11,822 bases of DNA from Planctomycetota bacterium (GTDB lineage Bacteria > Planctomycetota > UBA1135 > UBA2386), in assembly GCA_020425885.1 (NCBI GenBank), contig JAGQRA010000139.1:1-11822 (forward strand), written 5' to 3'. The notes beneath the pieces were generated by a model. That model saw nothing but the letters and a program-made list of their open reading frames with translations. It did no database searches and was not told the DNA's origin. Positions 1 to 6,606 of this stretch are shown here, piece after piece; within the stretch, counting starts at the first letter, position 1; every line of letters begins with the position of its first letter. A program made the translations under genes and the position numbers.

Positions 1-334
1 GCAGCCAGACCGTCGCCGACACCGCTCGCAGCGTCTCACGCCGTATCGCCCCGTCGTCGGCGGCCGCAGCCATCGGGTCGCGACCCGGCGACATCAGCTC
101 GCGCCGAAGCCGCCGCAGGCGATCGCGCCGGTGATTGCCGGCGAGATTGCGCAGGATCGTGGCCAGCCACCCGCCGAGCCCCGTCGGTTCCGGCGGCGGC
201 GATCGCAGGGCTCGCATCGCGGTCTCCTGCACGAGATCGGCGGCGTCGCCGGGACCGACGAGATCGCGCGCCAACGCCCGCAGCGCGGCGGCGTTCGCGG
301 CCAGCTCACGGGCGATCTGTTGCTGCGGGGTCAT
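1..334 (-). CDS. ECF-type RNA polymerase sigma factor (sigma-70 family), N-terminal part, cut by window edge
   Basis: Reading leftwards from an ATG at 334-332, the frame stays open for 111 codons to the window edge. The sequence looks like sigma-70 region 2. Residues about 20-43 (ALARDLVGPGDAADLVQETA...) match region 2.1/2.2, whose usual form is a D-A-x-D-L-V-Q-E core. Residues about 52-75 (GLGGWLATILRNLAGNHRRD...) match region 2.3/2.4, with the W-L-x-x-I-x-R-N-L and a basic end that contact the -10 element. Region 4 lies outside the window. The absence of long N-terminal domains points to an ECF or ECF-like factor, which would direct core polymerase to a small regulon. No clear Shine-Dalgarno precedes the ATG. 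The gene diverges from the carboxylase operon across 96 bp. The subgroup and any anti-sigma partner cannot be judged from this fragment. Confidence 0.85.
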   Translation of the reverse strand, partial: MTPQQQIARELAANAAALRALARDLVGPGDAADLVQETAMRALRSPPPEPTGLGGWLATILRNLAGNHRRDRLRRLRRELMSPGRDPMAAAADDGAIRRETLRAVSATVWL

Positions 335-430
335 CGGACAGGGTTCCGACCGTATCACCCCGAGGGCGGGCGTGGGGATGCAACGCAGTCGAGCGATTCG
401 CTGCCCGGCCCGCTATGGTGCCCGACCCCG

Positions 431-1960
431 ATGGCCAGCAACCCACCGTTCCGCCGCATCCTGATCGCCAACCGCGGCGAGATCGCCGTTCGCATCGCGC
501 GTGGTCTGCGCGAGCTGGGCATCGAATCCATAGCCGTGCACAGCGACATCGACGCCCGCTGCGCCCACGTGCTGGCTTCGGATCATGCCGTGCCGCTCGG
601 CGGCAACTCGGCGGCCGAGAGCTACCTCGACATCGCCAAGGTGCTGGCCGCCGCCAAGGCCACCGGCGCCGAGGCGATCCACCCCGGCTACGGCTTCCTC
701 AGCGAGAACGCGGCCTTCGTCCGCGCCGTGCAGGACGCCGGTCTGGCCTTCCTCGGCCCGAACGCCGACGCGATGGAACGGCTCGGCAGCAAGAAGTCGG
801 CGCGCGAGGAGGCGATCGCCGCCGGCGTGCCGGTCATTCCGGGCACCGAGCAGGACACCGGCGACGCCGGGCTGGTCGAGTTCGGCCGCAAGATCGGCAT
901 GCCGGTCATGGTCAAGGCCAGCGCCGGCGGCGGCGGTCGCGGCATGCGTCGCGTCGAGCGCGCCGAAGACCTCGCCGAGGCGATCGCCGCCGGCCGGCGC
1001 GAGGCGATGGCCTCGTTCGGCGACGATCGCATGATCCTCGAGCGCGCCGTGTTCCCGGCGCGCCACATCGAGATCCAGGTGATCGGCGACCGCCACGGCA
1101 ATGTCGTGTCGCTGCACGAACGTGAGTGCTCGGTGCAGCGCCGCCACCAGAAGGTGCTCGAGGAGGCGCCGTCGGCTGTCGTCGACGAAGCGTTGCGGCA
1201 GCGCATGGGTGAGGCGGCGATCGCCCTGTGCCGTCGGGTCGGCTACGACAACGCCGGCACCTGCGAGTTCCTGCTCGACGGCGAGGGCAACTTCTACTTC
1301 CTCGAGGTCAACACGCGGCTGCAGGTCGAGCACCCCGTGACCGAGCTGGTCACCGGTGTCGACCTCGTCCACCTGCAGGTCCACGTCGCCGCCGGCGGCA
1401 ACCTCGACGATCTGCTGCGCGGCCACGACCTGCGCCCGCGCGGCCACGCCATCGAGGCCCGGATCTGTGCCGAATCACCCGAACAGGGCTACGTGCCGGC
1501 CGCGGGCCTGCTGCGCACCGTGCGCGAACCGGAGGGCCCGGGCATCCGTGTCGACAGCGGTGTCTACTCGGGCTGGGAGGTGCCGCCGTTCTACGATTCG
1601 ATGCTGGCCAAGCTCATCGTCTGGGCACCGGACCGGGCGACCGCGTGCGCCCGGCTCGGCCAGGCGCTGCGCGACACGGCCTACCTCGGCATCCCGACCA
1701 ACATCGACTTCCTGCGTCGCATCGTCGAGGACGAGGCCTTCCGGACCGCCGCGCTGCGTACCGACATGCTCGACCTGCGGCCCGAGCTGGCGCGCGGCCC
1801 GGAGCTCGCGCCCGATGACCTCGCGCTGGCCGCGGCGGTGCTGTGCCAGGCGGTCGCGCCGGCCAACGAGGTCCGCGCCGGCGGCCCGACGGCAACGGCG
1901 AGCTCGACCGCGCTGTGGCAGCAGATCGGCGACCTCACCATGTTCGAGGTGACACGATGA
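431..1960 (+). CDS. Biotin carboxylase subunit of acetyl-/propionyl-/methylcrotonyl-type acyl-CoA carboxylase
   Basis: This 509-residue protein catalyses ATP- and bicarbonate-dependent carboxylation of biotin on a carrier domain, in the cytoplasm. It has the N-terminal biotin carboxylase fold (RILIANRGEIAVRI at 9-22, HPGYGFLSEN at 84-93). The ATP-grasp domain carries the glycine loop GGGGRGM (166-172), ERECSVQRRHQK (230-241) and the catalytic EVNTRLQVEH (292-301). The C-terminal carboxylase domain includes GHAIEARICAE (338-348). The frame is open much further upstream, but similarity begins at the ATG at 431, so I place the start there; no good Shine-Dalgarno is visible. A stand-alone AccC is about 450 residues. 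This one continues about 55 residues more, as PCC/MCC alpha chains do, and stops where their BT domain would begin. The next gene supplies BT and carrier domains by an ATGA overlap. No carboxyltransferase subunit is in the window, so the acyl-CoA substrate stays open. Confidence 0.95.
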   Translation: MASNPPFRRILIANRGEIAVRIARGLRELGIESIAVHSDIDARCAHVLASDHAVPLGGNSAAESYLDIAKVLAAAKATGAEAIHPGYGFLSENAAFVRAVQDAGLAFLGPNADAMERLGSKKSAREEAIAAGVPVIPGTEQDTGDAGLVEFGRKIGMPVMVKASAGGGGRGMRRVERAEDLAEAIAAGRREAMASFGDDRMILERAVFPARHIEIQVIGDRHGNVVSLHERECSVQRRHQKVLEEAPSAVVDEALRQRMGEAAIALCRRVGYDNAGTCEFLLDGEGNFYFLEVNTRLQVEHPVTELVTGVDLVHLQVHVAAGGNLDDLLRGHDLRPRGHAIEARICAESPEQGYVPAAGLLRTVREPEGPGIRVDSGVYSGWEVPPFYDSMLAKLIVWAPDRATACARLGQALRDTAYLGIPTNIDFLRRIVEDEAFRTAALRTDMLDLRPELARGPELAPDDLALAAAVLCQAVAPANEVRAGGPTATASSTALWQQIGDLTMFEVTR

Positions 1961-2481
1961 AGGTGCGGAAGGAGTTCGTGCGCGATGGCGAGACCGTCGC
2001 GGTCATGGCCGAGCGCATCGACGGCGATCGCTGGCGCGTGCGTGTCGGTGACCGCGCGCTCGAGGTGCTGGCGCTGCCGATCGGCGATGGTGGCATCCGG
2101 CTCGTCACCGCGAACGAGGATGGCACGCGTTCGCACCTCGCCTTCGGCGCCGCGGCGGGCAAGCAGTTCATGGTCCGCATCGATGGACACACACACACGC
2201 TGTCGCCGCCGGCCGGGCGGAACCGTGGCGGCGCAGCCGGCGCCGATGGCACCATCCGCGCGCCGATGACCGGCACCGTGCTCGAGGTGTCCTGCGCCGA
2301 AGGGGACGTCGTCGCGGCCGATCAGACCCTGGTCGTGCTGTCGGCGATGAAGATGGAGCACAAGCTCGCGGCCGGGATCGCCGGTACGGTGCGGAAGGTC
2401 GCCGCCGAAATCGGCGCCACCGTCGACCAGGGAATGGAGCTCGTGATCGTCGAGCCCGCAGCCGAGGCGAGCGGTGACTGA
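1957..2481 (+). CDS. BT-like plus biotin carboxyl carrier domain protein (second half of acyl-CoA carboxylase alpha chain)
   Basis: This 174-residue protein carries the biotin that is carboxylated by the preceding enzyme and then delivered to a carboxyltransferase. Residues about 97-166 form a biotinyl-lipoyl domain: RAPMTGTVLE (101-110), then the biotinylation motif AMKMEH (130-135) with the acceptor Lys132, then a second hairpin ending in ELVIVE. Residues about 1-82 are a beta-rich segment (WRVRVGD, KQFMVRIDGH) that fits the BT domain joining the two halves of PCC/MCC alpha subunits. A poorly conserved Ala/Gly/Arg/Pro linker, about 84-97, separates the two parts. Its ATG lies inside the upstream stop (ATGA), so translation is probably coupled and the two subunits made in equal amounts. 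Together the two chains total 683 residues, about the length of a fused alpha subunit. A 12-base AC run (2187-2198) codes for His-Thr-His and is not remarkable. Confidence 0.93.
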   Translation: MKVRKEFVRDGETVAVMAERIDGDRWRVRVGDRALEVLALPIGDGGIRLVTANEDGTRSHLAFGAAAGKQFMVRIDGHTHTLSPPAGRNRGGAAGADGTIRAPMTGTVLEVSCAEGDVVAADQTLVVLSAMKMEHKLAAGIAGTVRKVAAEIGATVDQGMELVIVEPAAEASGD

Positions 2482-2995
2482 CCCGCGTTACCCGATCGGC
2501 CGGCTCGTCCTCCCCGGCCCGCTGACGGCGGCGCAGAGAGGTGAGGCGATAGACCGCATCGCCGCGCTGCCCGAGGCGTTGCACGCAGCCGTGCGCGGCC
2601 TCGACGCGCCCCAGCTCGACACCCTGTATCGCGACGGCGGCTGGACCCTGCGCCAGGTCGTGCATCACATCGCCGACAGCCACGTCAACGCCTACATCCG
2701 CCACAAGCTCACGATCTCCGAGTCGATGCCGACGATCCAGGGCTATGACGAGGTCGCCTGGGCGAAGATGGCCGACGCCAACGGACCGATCGGTGGTTCG
2801 CTGCTGATCGTGCAGTCGATCCACGCGCGCTGGGCGCAATGCCTGCGCAGCCAGCCGGCAGCGGTGTTCGCCAACCAGGCGCACCACACCGAGAACGGAG
2901 TCATGACGCTCGACGACTTCGTCGCCACCTATGCCTGGCACGGCCGCCACCACTTGGCCCACATCACGACGCTGCGGCGGGCGCGGGGCTGGTAG
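2474..2995 (+). CDS. YfiT/DinB-superfamily metalloprotein (putative bacillithiol or other thiol S-transferase)
   Basis: This 173-residue protein matches the YfiT branch of the DinB/YfiT four-helix-bundle superfamily, members of which bind a divalent metal and, where characterised, act as thiol S-transferases (BstA in Firmicutes). Family marks are visible along its length: DPRYPIGR (3-10); WTLRQVVHHIADSH (57-70), with the first metal histidine in the HH pair; IRHKLTISE (75-83); IHARW (116-120); and WHGRHHLAHI (155-164), which supplies the two C-terminal metal histidines. The length equals the usual size of the family. The start is a GTG at 2474 that overlaps the last codons of the carrier-protein gene by 8 bases, so it is the third gene of that operon. 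The link to the carboxylase is positional only. Its thiol cofactor in this organism is unknown, and the substrate should not be inferred. Confidence 0.88.
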   Translation: MTDPRYPIGRLVLPGPLTAAQRGEAIDRIAALPEALHAAVRGLDAPQLDTLYRDGGWTLRQVVHHIADSHVNAYIRHKLTISESMPTIQGYDEVAWAKMADANGPIGGSLLIVQSIHARWAQCLRSQPAAVFANQAHHTENGVMTLDDFVATYAWHGRHHLAHITTLRRARGW

Positions 2996-3016
2996 CAGCC
3001 GGACGCGGTTGCGGAC

Positions 3017-3553
3017 TCAGTTCCAGGTCACGCGCTTCCAGATGACGCGCTCGATGTGGCCCCTAGGCGCAGCGCCATCGCCCGCGAACAGAACGCGGTC
3101 GAGTTCACCGCACAGTTCTTCCTCGCACGACATCTGCCCCTGCTCGGTGGTCAGATCCGCCCTCTCGCAGATGTTGCGGGCGCGCTCGCAGGCCCGATCC
3201 CAGTTCGACGCGAGCGCCGCGTTCGCCGTTTCCTCGAACCCGGCCGGCATGCTGTAGCTCAGCTGGAACGACACGCACATCCGCCTGCCCCGGGATCCGA
3301 TCCACGAGTGGTCGACGGAGTCGGTGCGCGCGAACACCAGGTCGCCCGGGGCCCATGCGAAGACCGCACCGAGTCCCTCGGACGTGCCGGCGTTGTCGGT
3401 CTCGCCGGCGACCTGGGTGTCACCGACGCCGGGCGCCGACACGGCGGTCTCGCCACCCGGGGCCGGCATGAACGACTCCTGCGTTTCCGGCCCGGCGCTG
3501 CAGGCGGCTAGAAGAAGGAACGAACAGAGAACAGGACAGGTACTCCCTCGCAT
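3017..3553 (-). CDS. Small Cys-rich lipoprotein of unknown function
   Basis: This 178-residue protein begins with MRGSTCPVLCSFLLLAAC, a type II signal peptide with lipobox LAAC, predicting lipid attachment at Cys18. A Gly/Ala/Thr/Glu-rich stretch of about 45 residues follows and looks disordered. A compact C-terminal part has five cysteines (93, 122, 129, 143, 148), four of them in a helical, acidic segment (about 119-152), so disulfides are likely after export. The end is basic and Trp-rich (IERVIWKRVTWN). I recognise no family. I chose the ATG at 3553 because it gives a normal lipoprotein leader; an in-frame GTG at 3562 would add three residues. The stop lies only 21 bases from the end of the convergent YfiT-like gene. 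No strong ribosome binding site or promoter is evident. Confidence 0.75.
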   Translation of the reverse strand: MRGSTCPVLCSFLLLAACSAGPETQESFMPAPGGETAVSAPGVGDTQVAGETDNAGTSEGLGAVFAWAPGDLVFARTDSVDHSWIGSRGRRMCVSFQLSYSMPAGFEETANAALASNWDRACERARNICERADLTTEQGQMSCEEELCGELDRVLFAGDGAAPRGHIERVIWKRVTWN

Positions 3554-3621
3554 GGCCGCCACCCATCGGCAGCCGGCGCGTCTCGGTTGACCGTTGACGT
3601 CAGGAGCGTCCTGGATCGGGA

Positions 3622-3663
3622 CCGATCAGGCCGGCGAAGCTGCGGGCGCGCCGGCCTGATCGG
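3622..3663 (-). terminator. Long GC-rich hairpin downstream of the CxxCH protein gene
   Basis: Two perfect 15-base arms (3622-3636, CCGATCAGGCCGGCG, and 3649-3663) flank a 12-base loop. The hairpin starts 18 bases after the stop codon of the minus-strand gene 3682-4680, where a transcription terminator or 3'-end-protecting stem would sit. There is no U-tract after the stem on the minus strand, so classic intrinsic termination is not assured. It also lies just upstream of the lipoprotein gene on the same strand and would insulate it. Confidence 0.6.
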
Positions 3664-3681
3664 AATGACGACACCGCTCCC

Positions 3682-4680
3682 CTACTGGAAGGTGATGCCG
3701 AGGCCGTTCGAGAACGAGAACGGCATGGTGCGGCCGAGCATCGAATCCGCGGTCGGATCGATGTAGGCGGCCTGCATGTCGAGCAGGACACCACTCAGGA
3801 TCGGCGAGTTCGCCACCGGAATCGCGAAGGACAGGGAGCCTTCGCCGCGCTGCGCTGAGCCGGCGCTGGTGAGGCCGGACAGCGACAGGAACGAGCTCGC
3901 CACGTAGCCGTGGCAGCCGACGAGCCCGAACATGGCGCCGAGGTCGATCGAGGTGAAGCCGGGCGGGTTGAAACCGCCGATCAGGAAGGCGAAGGTGCCG
4001 GGGGTGGCGCCGTGCAGCTCGACCGCGAAGCCGGCATTGCCGAGCGTCGGCGAGCTGTTGGCGCCGAGCACCGAGTAGTTGCCGAAGCCATCGGGGCAGG
4101 ACATGCCGTGGTTCACGACCCCGGTCGGCAACACGAACATGCGCATCGGCGTGGCCGTGGTCGCGTTCGGGTCGTAGCCGGAGAACGAGAACTCGTCGCC
4201 GCTGCTGCCGCTGCCGTTGGCGCTCAGACCGGCGCTGGTCAGCGTGACCAGGCCGGTGCTGTTGGGAGCGGTGTAGGTGTAGGTCCAGGTCCGGTTGCGG
4301 TCGTTGGCGTGGGTTATGCTCGCCGGGTTGGTGATGATCCGCGAGGTGCTGCCGGCGGTGAAGGTGCCGGCCGAGGCCTCGCAGATGAAGCCGCCGTCCG
4401 TGCCGCTGACGCCGCCGGTCACCGCGGTCGTCACCGAGGTCGTCTGGCCCGGCTGCAGCACGAGGAGGCTGGCCGTGAGGTGGGTGGTCGGGCCGTTGGT
4501 GCGCCCGACCGACGGGCCCGAACCCGAATGGCACTGCTGGCACGAGGGCATCTGGCTCGACGCGTTGGCCGGGATGCTGTTGTTGCCGGACTCGACGCCG
4601 GAGGCGCGGGAGCTGAGATTGCTGGCGAGCAGAATGAGAGCGGGCACTGCGACTGCCGTGCAGGTGCGGAGAGTGGTCAT
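3682..4680 (-). CDS. Secreted CxxCH-motif protein of the choice-of-anchor V type with planctomycete-like C-terminal beta module
   Basis: This 332-residue protein starts with a Sec signal peptide (hydrophobic AVAVPALILLAS, about 9-20, cleavage near ASG at 26-28). Soon after comes PSCQQCHSGSG, in which C47-x-x-C50-H51 is a c-type heme-binding motif. A beta-sandwich of about 130 residues follows, rich in Thr/Ser/Gly, with pattern LQPGQTTSVT then TWTYTYTAPNSTG then VTLTSAGL, ending near DEFSFSGY (164-171). This layout resembles the choice-of-anchor V/Reeler-like secreted proteins. The last 110 residues (about 223-332) resemble a C-terminal module repeated in many planctomycete secreted proteins: ...PGFTSIDLG, GCHGYV, SFAIPVANSPILSG, DMQAAYIDP, FSNGLGITFQ. 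That module may serve export or surface retention, which is inference. The ATG at 4680 fits the leader; an upstream ACGAGAA is at best a weak ribosome binding site. Heme attachment depends on a cytochrome c maturation system not seen here. Confidence 0.8.
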   Translation of the reverse strand: MTTLRTCTAVAVPALILLASNLSSRASGVESGNNSIPANASSQMPSCQQCHSGSGPSVGRTNGPTTHLTASLLVLQPGQTTSVTTAVTGGVSGTDGGFICEASAGTFTAGSTSRIITNPASITHANDRNRTWTYTYTAPNSTGLVTLTSAGLSANGSGSSGDEFSFSGYDPNATTATPMRMFVLPTGVVNHGMSCPDGFGNYSVLGANSSPTLGNAGFAVELHGATPGTFAFLIGGFNPPGFTSIDLGAMFGLVGCHGYVASSFLSLSGLTSAGSAQRGEGSLSFAIPVANSPILSGVLLDMQAAYIDPTADSMLGRTMPFSFSNGLGITFQ

Positions 4681-4700
4681 GGGATTCTCGTGGTGGCAAG

Positions 4701-4797
4701 GAGTGGGTCGTCATCGCAACCGGCGAGGACAGGGCGCCGTGCCATTGCGTCGGGGCAACCCACTCGTTCGAAGTCGCTACGCGCGGATGTGAGTGGG
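4701..4797. repeat. Three copies of the heptamer GAGTGGG in the divergent intergenic region
   Basis: The 283-bp gap between the CxxCH protein gene and the signal peptidase gene contains GAGTGGG at 4701-4707, its inverted copy CCCACTC at 4759-4765, and GAGTGGG again at 4791-4797. The last two form 7-bp inverted arms with a 25-base spacer. Such an arrangement could be a set of regulator sites controlling one or both divergent genes, but in GC-rich DNA a 7-mer recurs readily. Apart from these repeats I see no gene, RNA or convincing promoter in 4681-4963. Confidence 0.25.
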
Positions 4798-4963
4798 GCG
4801 TCTTGGGAACATCGGCCCATACCGCGAGTGCGTTGTTCGGCATCGACCGCCCCGGCCGCCGGCCCCCACTTGTCAACAACCCTGGCGGTCGGTCGGCGGC
4901 CATGGATGATCGCCAACCATCTCATCCGATGGCAGCCATCGCGATGGCCCTCATCCGTACGCC

Positions 4964-6589
4964 ATGACCCTCGAGCCTTCGCCACCGACCGGAACACGAA
5001 TGCACGAACAGGCAATGCCGGACACGGGCCGCTGTCGTCGCCTGCTGGTCGCCGCGAGCCTCGCGGTGCTCGCGATCGTGCTGCTGAAGTGGCTGTGCCT
5101 CGAGGTCTACTTCATCCCGTCGCCTTCGATGCAGCCGCTGCTGCTCGGCAACGACGCCGTGCACGATCGGGTCCTCGTCGACAAGCTGAGCCACCTGTTC
5201 GCGCCGCCGGCGCGCTGGCACGTGATCGCCTTCCACTCGCCGCTGCAGCGGCGGCAGGCGGTGGTGAAGCGGCTCGTCGGTCTGCCAGGAGAACGGCTCC
5301 ACATCGCCGGTGGCAACGTTCATGTGCTCGACGGCGATGGTCCCGATGCCGTCCTTCGCGCGCTGCGCAAGCCCGACCGCGTGCAACAGCAGCTGTGGCG
5401 CGAGGTCTATCCGGCGCGCCGACTGTTGCGCGGCCAGGACCGCGCCCTGGCAGGCGGCATCGTCGCGAGCCCGCAGTCGGCCTGGCACGAACTGGATGGC
5501 GGTGAACTGGTCGCCGCCGGTGGCGCCGATATCGAACACCGGCTGATCCTCGACGACGAGGACGGCGGGCTCGTCGACCGCATCTGGGACGGCCATCCGC
5601 CGGCCGTGGCCGCTGCCCTGCGGCAGGCCTCGAGCCAATGGGGCCTGCTCGGCGAGATCGTCCCCGACGCCCGCATCGCGGTCGCAGTCAGCGCCGAGAC
5701 GGAGCCGGCCGAGTTCGCCCTCACGCTGACCGTGCATCGGCCCGATCTGCCGACGTTGCGCTTCGGCCTCGAGGTGCGCGATGCGACCGCCAGGCTCGTG
5801 GTCGGCGAGGGTCCGGACGCCGACGTCGTCGCGGCCAGTGCGGCGTTCGCATTGCCGATGGCTCGGTCGGCCGGGGTCCGCATCGCCTTCGCCCATGTCG
5901 ATGACGAACTGATCGCCTGGCGCGATGGCGAAGAGATCGCCCGGTTCGACACCGCCGCGTGGCCCTGCCGCGATGGTTGTGAACTGCCGTCGCCGCGTGG
6001 CCTCGAACTGGCGAAGCCGAGCCCCGATCAGTGCGTCGAGGTCGGTCTGCGGCTGCGGGCGGCAACGGCCGTGCATCTCGGCGATCTGCGCATCTGTCGC
6101 GACCAGCACTACACCCGCGGCGGACTGCCGCCGGATCACCGCATCGCCGTGCCGGCCGGTCACTACTTCGTCCTCGGCGACAACCCGCAACAATCGCAGG
6201 ACTCGCGCGGCTGGCCGTTCGTCGAGCTCGGCCGTGACCCGGGCGGCGGCCTCGTGCCGCCCGACACCACGGGCGCAGAGCGACACCGCGGCGCCCTTCG
6301 CCTCGGCGATCCCGAACGCGCGCCCGACGCCGATGAGAACCCGATCTTCGTCGCCGAGCAGAGCCTCGCCGTGATGGTCGACGAGTTCGGCGAACCGCGC
6401 CGCTTCGAGCTGCCGGGACCGGCCTCATGGCACTTCGGTGCGCTGCGCATCGAAGCCGGCGAGACCGCCTGGGAACCCCCGGTTGACGAACTGCACTTCC
6501 TGCCGATGTCGCTGGTCTCCGGTCGGGTGCTGGCACGGATCTGGCCGCTGCCGCCGGTTGGCCCGTGGCGTCCGGGATGGGTTCGATAG
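4964..6589 (+). CDS. lepB: Signal peptidase I (S26 family) with two large insertions
   Basis: This 541-residue protein is a membrane-anchored serine protease that removes signal peptides from exported proteins. One N-terminal membrane helix (about 27-48) is followed by IPSPSMQPLL, with catalytic Ser55, and VVKRLVGLPGE, with catalytic Lys102. The conserved GDN and SQDSRGW boxes are at 405-407 and 411-417, and the closing strand SGRVLARIWPL at 519-529. Ordinary bacterial enzymes are about 200-320 residues. Here about 280 residues separate the Lys box from the GDN box, including a beta-rich stretch (about 190-375) that looks like a laminin-G/jelly-roll-type domain. A second insert of about 100 residues splits the SRGW box from the final GRV strand. 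All catalytic residues remain. The start is uncertain: ATGs at 4964, 5000 and 5015 all precede the helix, and only 5000 has a faint GGAA upstream. It probably heads an operon with the next two genes. Confidence 0.9.
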   Translation: MTLEPSPPTGTRMHEQAMPDTGRCRRLLVAASLAVLAIVLLKWLCLEVYFIPSPSMQPLLLGNDAVHDRVLVDKLSHLFAPPARWHVIAFHSPLQRRQAVVKRLVGLPGERLHIAGGNVHVLDGDGPDAVLRALRKPDRVQQQLWREVYPARRLLRGQDRALAGGIVASPQSAWHELDGGELVAAGGADIEHRLILDDEDGGLVDRIWDGHPPAVAAALRQASSQWGLLGEIVPDARIAVAVSAETEPAEFALTLTVHRPDLPTLRFGLEVRDATARLVVGEGPDADVVAASAAFALPMARSAGVRIAFAHVDDELIAWRDGEEIARFDTAAWPCRDGCELPSPRGLELAKPSPDQCVEVGLRLRAATAVHLGDLRICRDQHYTRGGLPPDHRIAVPAGHYFVLGDNPQQSQDSRGWPFVELGRDPGGGLVPPDTTGAERHRGALRLGDPERAPDADENPIFVAEQSLAVMVDEFGEPRRFELPGPASWHFGALRIEAGETAWEPPVDELHFLPMSLVSGRVLARIWPLPPVGPWRPGWVR

Positions 6590-6606
6590 GATTCCGCTCC
6601 TCACAG

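Noticed and set aside
414..419. TATGGT as a -10 element and possible leaderless start for the biotin carboxylase
   Set aside because: No -35 partner at proper spacing, and the absence of a Shine-Dalgarno is common in this window, so the evidence is too thin.
413..1447. Long open frame on the minus strand opposite the biotin carboxylase
   Set aside because: Shadow frame typical of GC-rich DNA; its composition is repetitive and the opposite strand encodes a clear enzyme.
2187..2198. AC dinucleotide run as a phase-variable microsatellite
   Set aside because: Only 12 bases long and it lies in the coding sequence as His-Thr-His in the BT-like domain.
3586..3602. Two GTTGAC copies and a TGACGTCA palindrome upstream of the small lipoprotein gene
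   Set aside because: Too short to distinguish from chance and not positioned as promoter elements for the minus-strand gene.
3910..5505. 531-codon open frame on the plus strand
   Set aside because: Spans the antisense of the CxxCH protein, the intergenic region and an off-frame part of the signal peptidase; low-complexity Arg/Ala/Gly composition and no recognisable domain.
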